A DNA stretch of 51,397 bases from Rhodospirillales bacterium (lineage in GTDB: Bacteria > Pseudomonadota > Alphaproteobacteria > CACIAM-22H2). The stretch lies in contig CANFCX010000005.1 in NCBI GenBank assembly GCA_947445225.1, forward strand, positions 1-51,397. Reading direction: 5' to 3'. Position numbers and translations under genes: made by a program. Numbering within the stretch: position 1 is the stretch's first letter; each line of letters starts with the position of its first letter. The notes under the pieces are model-generated. The model saw nothing but the letters and a program-made list of their open reading frames with translations. It did not search any database and was not told where the DNA came from. This document shows positions 49,281 to 51,397 of this stretch, one piece after another.

Positions 49281-50024
49281 ATGAACAGCGACAGCACACA
49301 TACCGTCAAATCCTACGACGAAGACCTGCGCCGCCTGAACAAGACGATCGCGGAGATGGGCGGATTGGCCGAAACCCAACTCGCCGATGCCGTCGACGCA
49401 CTCGTCGGCCGCGACAGCGACAGCGCCGCCGGCGTCATCGAGAGCGACCAGCGCATCGACCAACTCGAACGCGAGGTGGACGCGTCGGTGGTTCGCCTGC
49501 TCGCTTTGCGTCAACCGATGGCGAGCGATCTTCGGTTGATCGTCGCCGCGCTCAAGATCGCCTCCGATATCGAGCGCATCGGCGATTACGCCGCCAACGT
49601 CGCCAAACGGTCCATCGCCTTGAACCAGATGCCGTTGGCCCGCCCCATGAATTCCCTGCCGCGCATGGGCCGCCAGGTCCAGCAAATGATCAAGGACGTG
49701 CTCGACGCCTTCGTCGACAAAGACGCGGCGAAGGCGGAAGCCGTATGGAATCGCGACGAGGAAGTCGACGATACCTACAACAGCCTGTTCCGCGAGCTGT
49801 TGACCTATATGATGGAAGATCCCAGGAACATCAGCGCCTGCACCCATCTTTTGTTCATCGCAAAAAACATCGAGCGCATCGGCGACCACACCACGAACAT
49901 CGCCGAGACCATCCATTTCATGGTCCATGGCAAACCGATCGCCGCGGTCCGGCCCAAGGGCGATTCCACCGCCTTCGCCGTGATCAAGCCCGGCCCCGGT
50001 GAGAAAGGAGCCGCTCCCCAATGA
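49281..50024 (+). CDS. phoU: Phosphate signaling complex protein PhoU
   Basis: Cytoplasmic regulator (247 aa) that links PstB status to PhoR and keeps the regulon off when phosphate is plentiful. Two three-helix PhoU repeats are visible, each with the metal-binding pattern: ASDIERIGDYAANVAKR (about residues 94-110) and AKNIERIGDHTTNIAE (about 194-209). The frame is open upstream within pstB, but the ATG at 49281 has AAAGGA before it and starts the family-like N-terminus. The phoB start overlaps its stop by ATGA. Confidence 0.96.
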   Translation: MNSDSTHTVKSYDEDLRRLNKTIAEMGGLAETQLADAVDALVGRDSDSAAGVIESDQRIDQLEREVDASVVRLLALRQPMASDLRLIVAALKIASDIERIGDYAANVAKRSIALNQMPLARPMNSLPRMGRQVQQMIKDVLDAFVDKDAAKAEAVWNRDEEVDDTYNSLFRELLTYMMEDPRNISACTHLLFIAKNIERIGDHTTNIAETIHFMVHGKPIAAVRPKGDSTAFAVIKPGPGEKGAAPQ

Positions 50025-50728
50025 AACAGCGCATCCTGGTCGTCGAGGACGAAGACGCCGTCGTTGAATTGCTGCGTTACAATCTGGAAAAGGCCGGCTT
50101 CGACGTGGCCGCCGCCGGAGACGGCGAAGAGGCGTTGAGCGCGGTGGCCGACGGTGTGCCCGATCTTCTCATCCTCGACTGGATGTTGCCGCATGTATCG
50201 GGCATCGAGGTCTGCCGGCAGATTCGGCGCAAACCCGAAACCCGAGACATTCCGGTATTGATGTTGACCGCCCGTGGCTCGGAGGCCGACCGCGTCCGCG
50301 GCCTTGATTGCGGCGCCGACGATTACGTCGCCAAGCCGTTCTCCACCAACGAGCTGATGGCGCGGGTGCGGGCCCTGCTGCGCCGGGCCAAACCGGCCGA
50401 GATCGCCGGCAAATTGACGTTCGGCGGCGTCGAGATGGACCTCGGTTCACATCGCGTCAGCCGCGCCGGCCGTTCGATCCATCTCGGACCGACGGAGTTC
50501 CGCCTGCTCAAACATCTAATGGAGCGGCCCGGCCGCGTCTTCAGCCGCGAGCAGCTTCTGGACTCCGTCTGGGGCCGCGACATCTATGTCGAGCCGCGCA
50601 CCGTTGATGTCCACGTTCGCCGTCTGCGCAAGGCGTTGAACGGCCCCGACGATCTCGACATCATCCGCACCGTCCGCGCCGCCGGCTACAGCCTCGACGA
50701 GACCACCGAAGAAGAAAAGTCGGCCTAA
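50021..50728 (+). CDS. phoB: Phosphate regulon response regulator PhoB
   Basis: OmpR/PhoB-type response regulator (235 aa). The receiver domain has the acid pocket Glu9-Asp10-Glu11, phospho-acceptor Asp53 in LILDWMLPH, Thr83 and Lys105 in VAKPF. The winged-helix DNA-binding domain (about residues 135-230) shows LGPTEFRLLKHLMERPGRVFSR and VDVHVRRLRKAL. It should bind the Pho box upstream of pstS. Translation is coupled to phoU. It converges with the methyltransferase gene, four bases apart. Confidence 0.96.
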   Translation: MKQRILVVEDEDAVVELLRYNLEKAGFDVAAAGDGEEALSAVADGVPDLLILDWMLPHVSGIEVCRQIRRKPETRDIPVLMLTARGSEADRVRGLDCGADDYVAKPFSTNELMARVRALLRRAKPAEIAGKLTFGGVEMDLGSHRVSRAGRSIHLGPTEFRLLKHLMERPGRVFSREQLLDSVWGRDIYVEPRTVDVHVRRLRKALNGPDDLDIIRTVRAAGYSLDETTEEEKSA

Positions 50729-50732
50729 AGCC

Positions 50733-51397
50733 TTACCGCCCGCCGAACAGCTTCGAGCGGAACGGCCGGCGTTTCTTGACCGCCACCATAAGAACACGCG
50801 ACTGCGTGCGGATGTCGGCCCACCACAAATCCTCGGTCGGCGCGAACACCATCTTTTGCACCTGCTCGAAGCCGACGTCGCGCAGAAGGGCGACCAGGGA
50901 TTCTTCTGTCAGCCACACGGAAAAATCGTTCTTCAGCGACGCCGTGGCGGACAGGTCCTTGTGCAATTGGCTCGCGCCCGGATCGAATTCCCGGTAATCG
51001 CAACCGCGATAGGTCTTGCCCTCGAACACGTAGTCCTTGATAGGGGACAATTCCGGTTTCCAGCTTTTGTGTTTCTGGCGGATGATCTTGGGCTGGCCCT
51101 CCCAAGCGACATGTGTGTCGATGACGATGAAATCGGTGCACAGCCCGGCCATGTTCTTCAGGAACCGGAAGGGATCGTCGAGGTGGTAGAGCAGGCCGAG
51201 GGAAATGACGACATCGAAGGATCCGTATTTGCCCTTCGTCACTTTCATAGCGTCGTCCTGGACGTAGGATAGGTTTTTCAGGCCGAGCACCGATTTGGTG
51301 AATTCGCATTTCTTGAGGTTGAGAAGTTTACCTTCCACGCCAAGGACCTTGGCCCCTTGCAGCGCGCATTCGGTCGCGTAATACCCCTCCAGGCAGC
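50733..51397 (-). CDS. Class I SAM-dependent methyltransferase (5' end off window)
   Basis: C-terminal 220 codons of a methyltransferase whose start lies beyond the right edge; the frame is open to the last bases. The SAM-binding loop is at the visible N-terminus (CLEGYYATECALQGAKVLGVEG in outline). Then come the acidic/motif II segment VQDDAMKV, SFDVVISLGLLYHLDDPFRFLKN (motif IV/V region), and FIVIDTHVAW. This resembles methyltransferases related to CmoB/DUF1698 or those found in surface polysaccharide clusters. The substrate is unknown. It converges with phoB. Confidence 0.8.
   Translation of the reverse strand, partial: CLEGYYATECALQGAKVLGVEGKLLNLKKCEFTKSVLGLKNLSYVQDDAMKVTKGKYGSFDVVISLGLLYHLDDPFRFLKNMAGLCTDFIVIDTHVAWEGQPKIIRQKHKSWKPELSPIKDYVFEGKTYRGCDYREFDPGASQLHKDLSATASLKNDFSVWLTEESLVALLRDVGFEQVQKMVFAPTEDLWWADIRTQSRVLMVAVKKRRPFRSKLFGGR

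Overview
The window is high-GC DNA from an alphaproteobacterium. Gene content and order look like Rhodospirillales or a close relative: N-formylglutamate amidohydrolase with DUF1244 and GapR beside pyk; metX-metW; chorismate mutase-hisC-tyrA; a ctaC-ctaD-ctaB-coxF-ctaG-ctaE cytochrome oxidase operon; mutS-glnD-murJ-trpS; and phoR/pstSCAB/phoU/phoB. This assignment rests on family recognition and synteny, not on a search. Almost all of the DNA is coding, and no gene-free stretch exceeds 300 bases. I saw no rRNA, tRNA or CRISPR.

Layout. 1-1904 (minus): a two-subunit molybdenum hydroxylase of the isoquinoline 1-oxidoreductase type, with the large subunit running off the left edge. 2106-5418 (minus): glnS, gapR, a DUF1244 gene and an N-formylglutamate amidohydrolase gene, divergent from pyk (5507-6922, plus) and a methyltransferase gene. 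7762-9567 (minus): metX-metW. 9739-12594 (plus): chorismate mutase, hisC and tyrA, an aromatic amino acid cluster. 12595-12872 holds a fossil of an IS630-type transposase. It is followed by a secreted clan GH-A glycosidase gene of visibly lower GC, the one clearly accessory gene in the window. 14142-22991 (minus): the aa3 cytochrome c oxidase structural and assembly operon, ending in SURF1, an M32 carboxypeptidase and a DUF2125 protein. 23211-24503 (minus) is a DUF3422 gene; 24630-26384 (plus) is tldD and a small secreted Pro/Ala/Lys-rich protein. 26387-37990 (minus) is a long, tightly packed run: mutS, GNAT, glnD, an unknown lipid-transport neighbour, murJ, trpS, tauE/safE, TIGR02186 and usp. 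38117-40384 (plus): maeB, convergent with a patatin-like phospholipase gene. 41487-50728 (plus): the complete phosphate-starvation locus phoR, pstS, pstC, pstA, pstB, phoU, phoB. The right edge holds a 5'-truncated methyltransferase gene on the minus strand.

How the parts work together. The oxidase operon encodes three structural subunits plus heme O synthesis (CtaB), copper insertion (CtaG) and SURF1 assembly functions, and includes a 45-residue CoxF-like membrane protein overlapping ctaG by ATGA. The Pho locus forms a closed circuit. PhoR/PhoB control a Pho box placed between phoR and pstS, the transporter signals through PhoU, and a perfect 12-bp hairpin separates the abundant binding protein PstS from the permeases.

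Most interesting feature. Both Pst permeases are greatly enlarged on the periplasmic side. PstC carries at least seven beta-propeller-like repeats between its first membrane helix and the permease core, and PstA carries a long coiled coil (DUF3333 type) in the same place. I found no wholly new multi-gene system; most of the window is conserved housekeeping.
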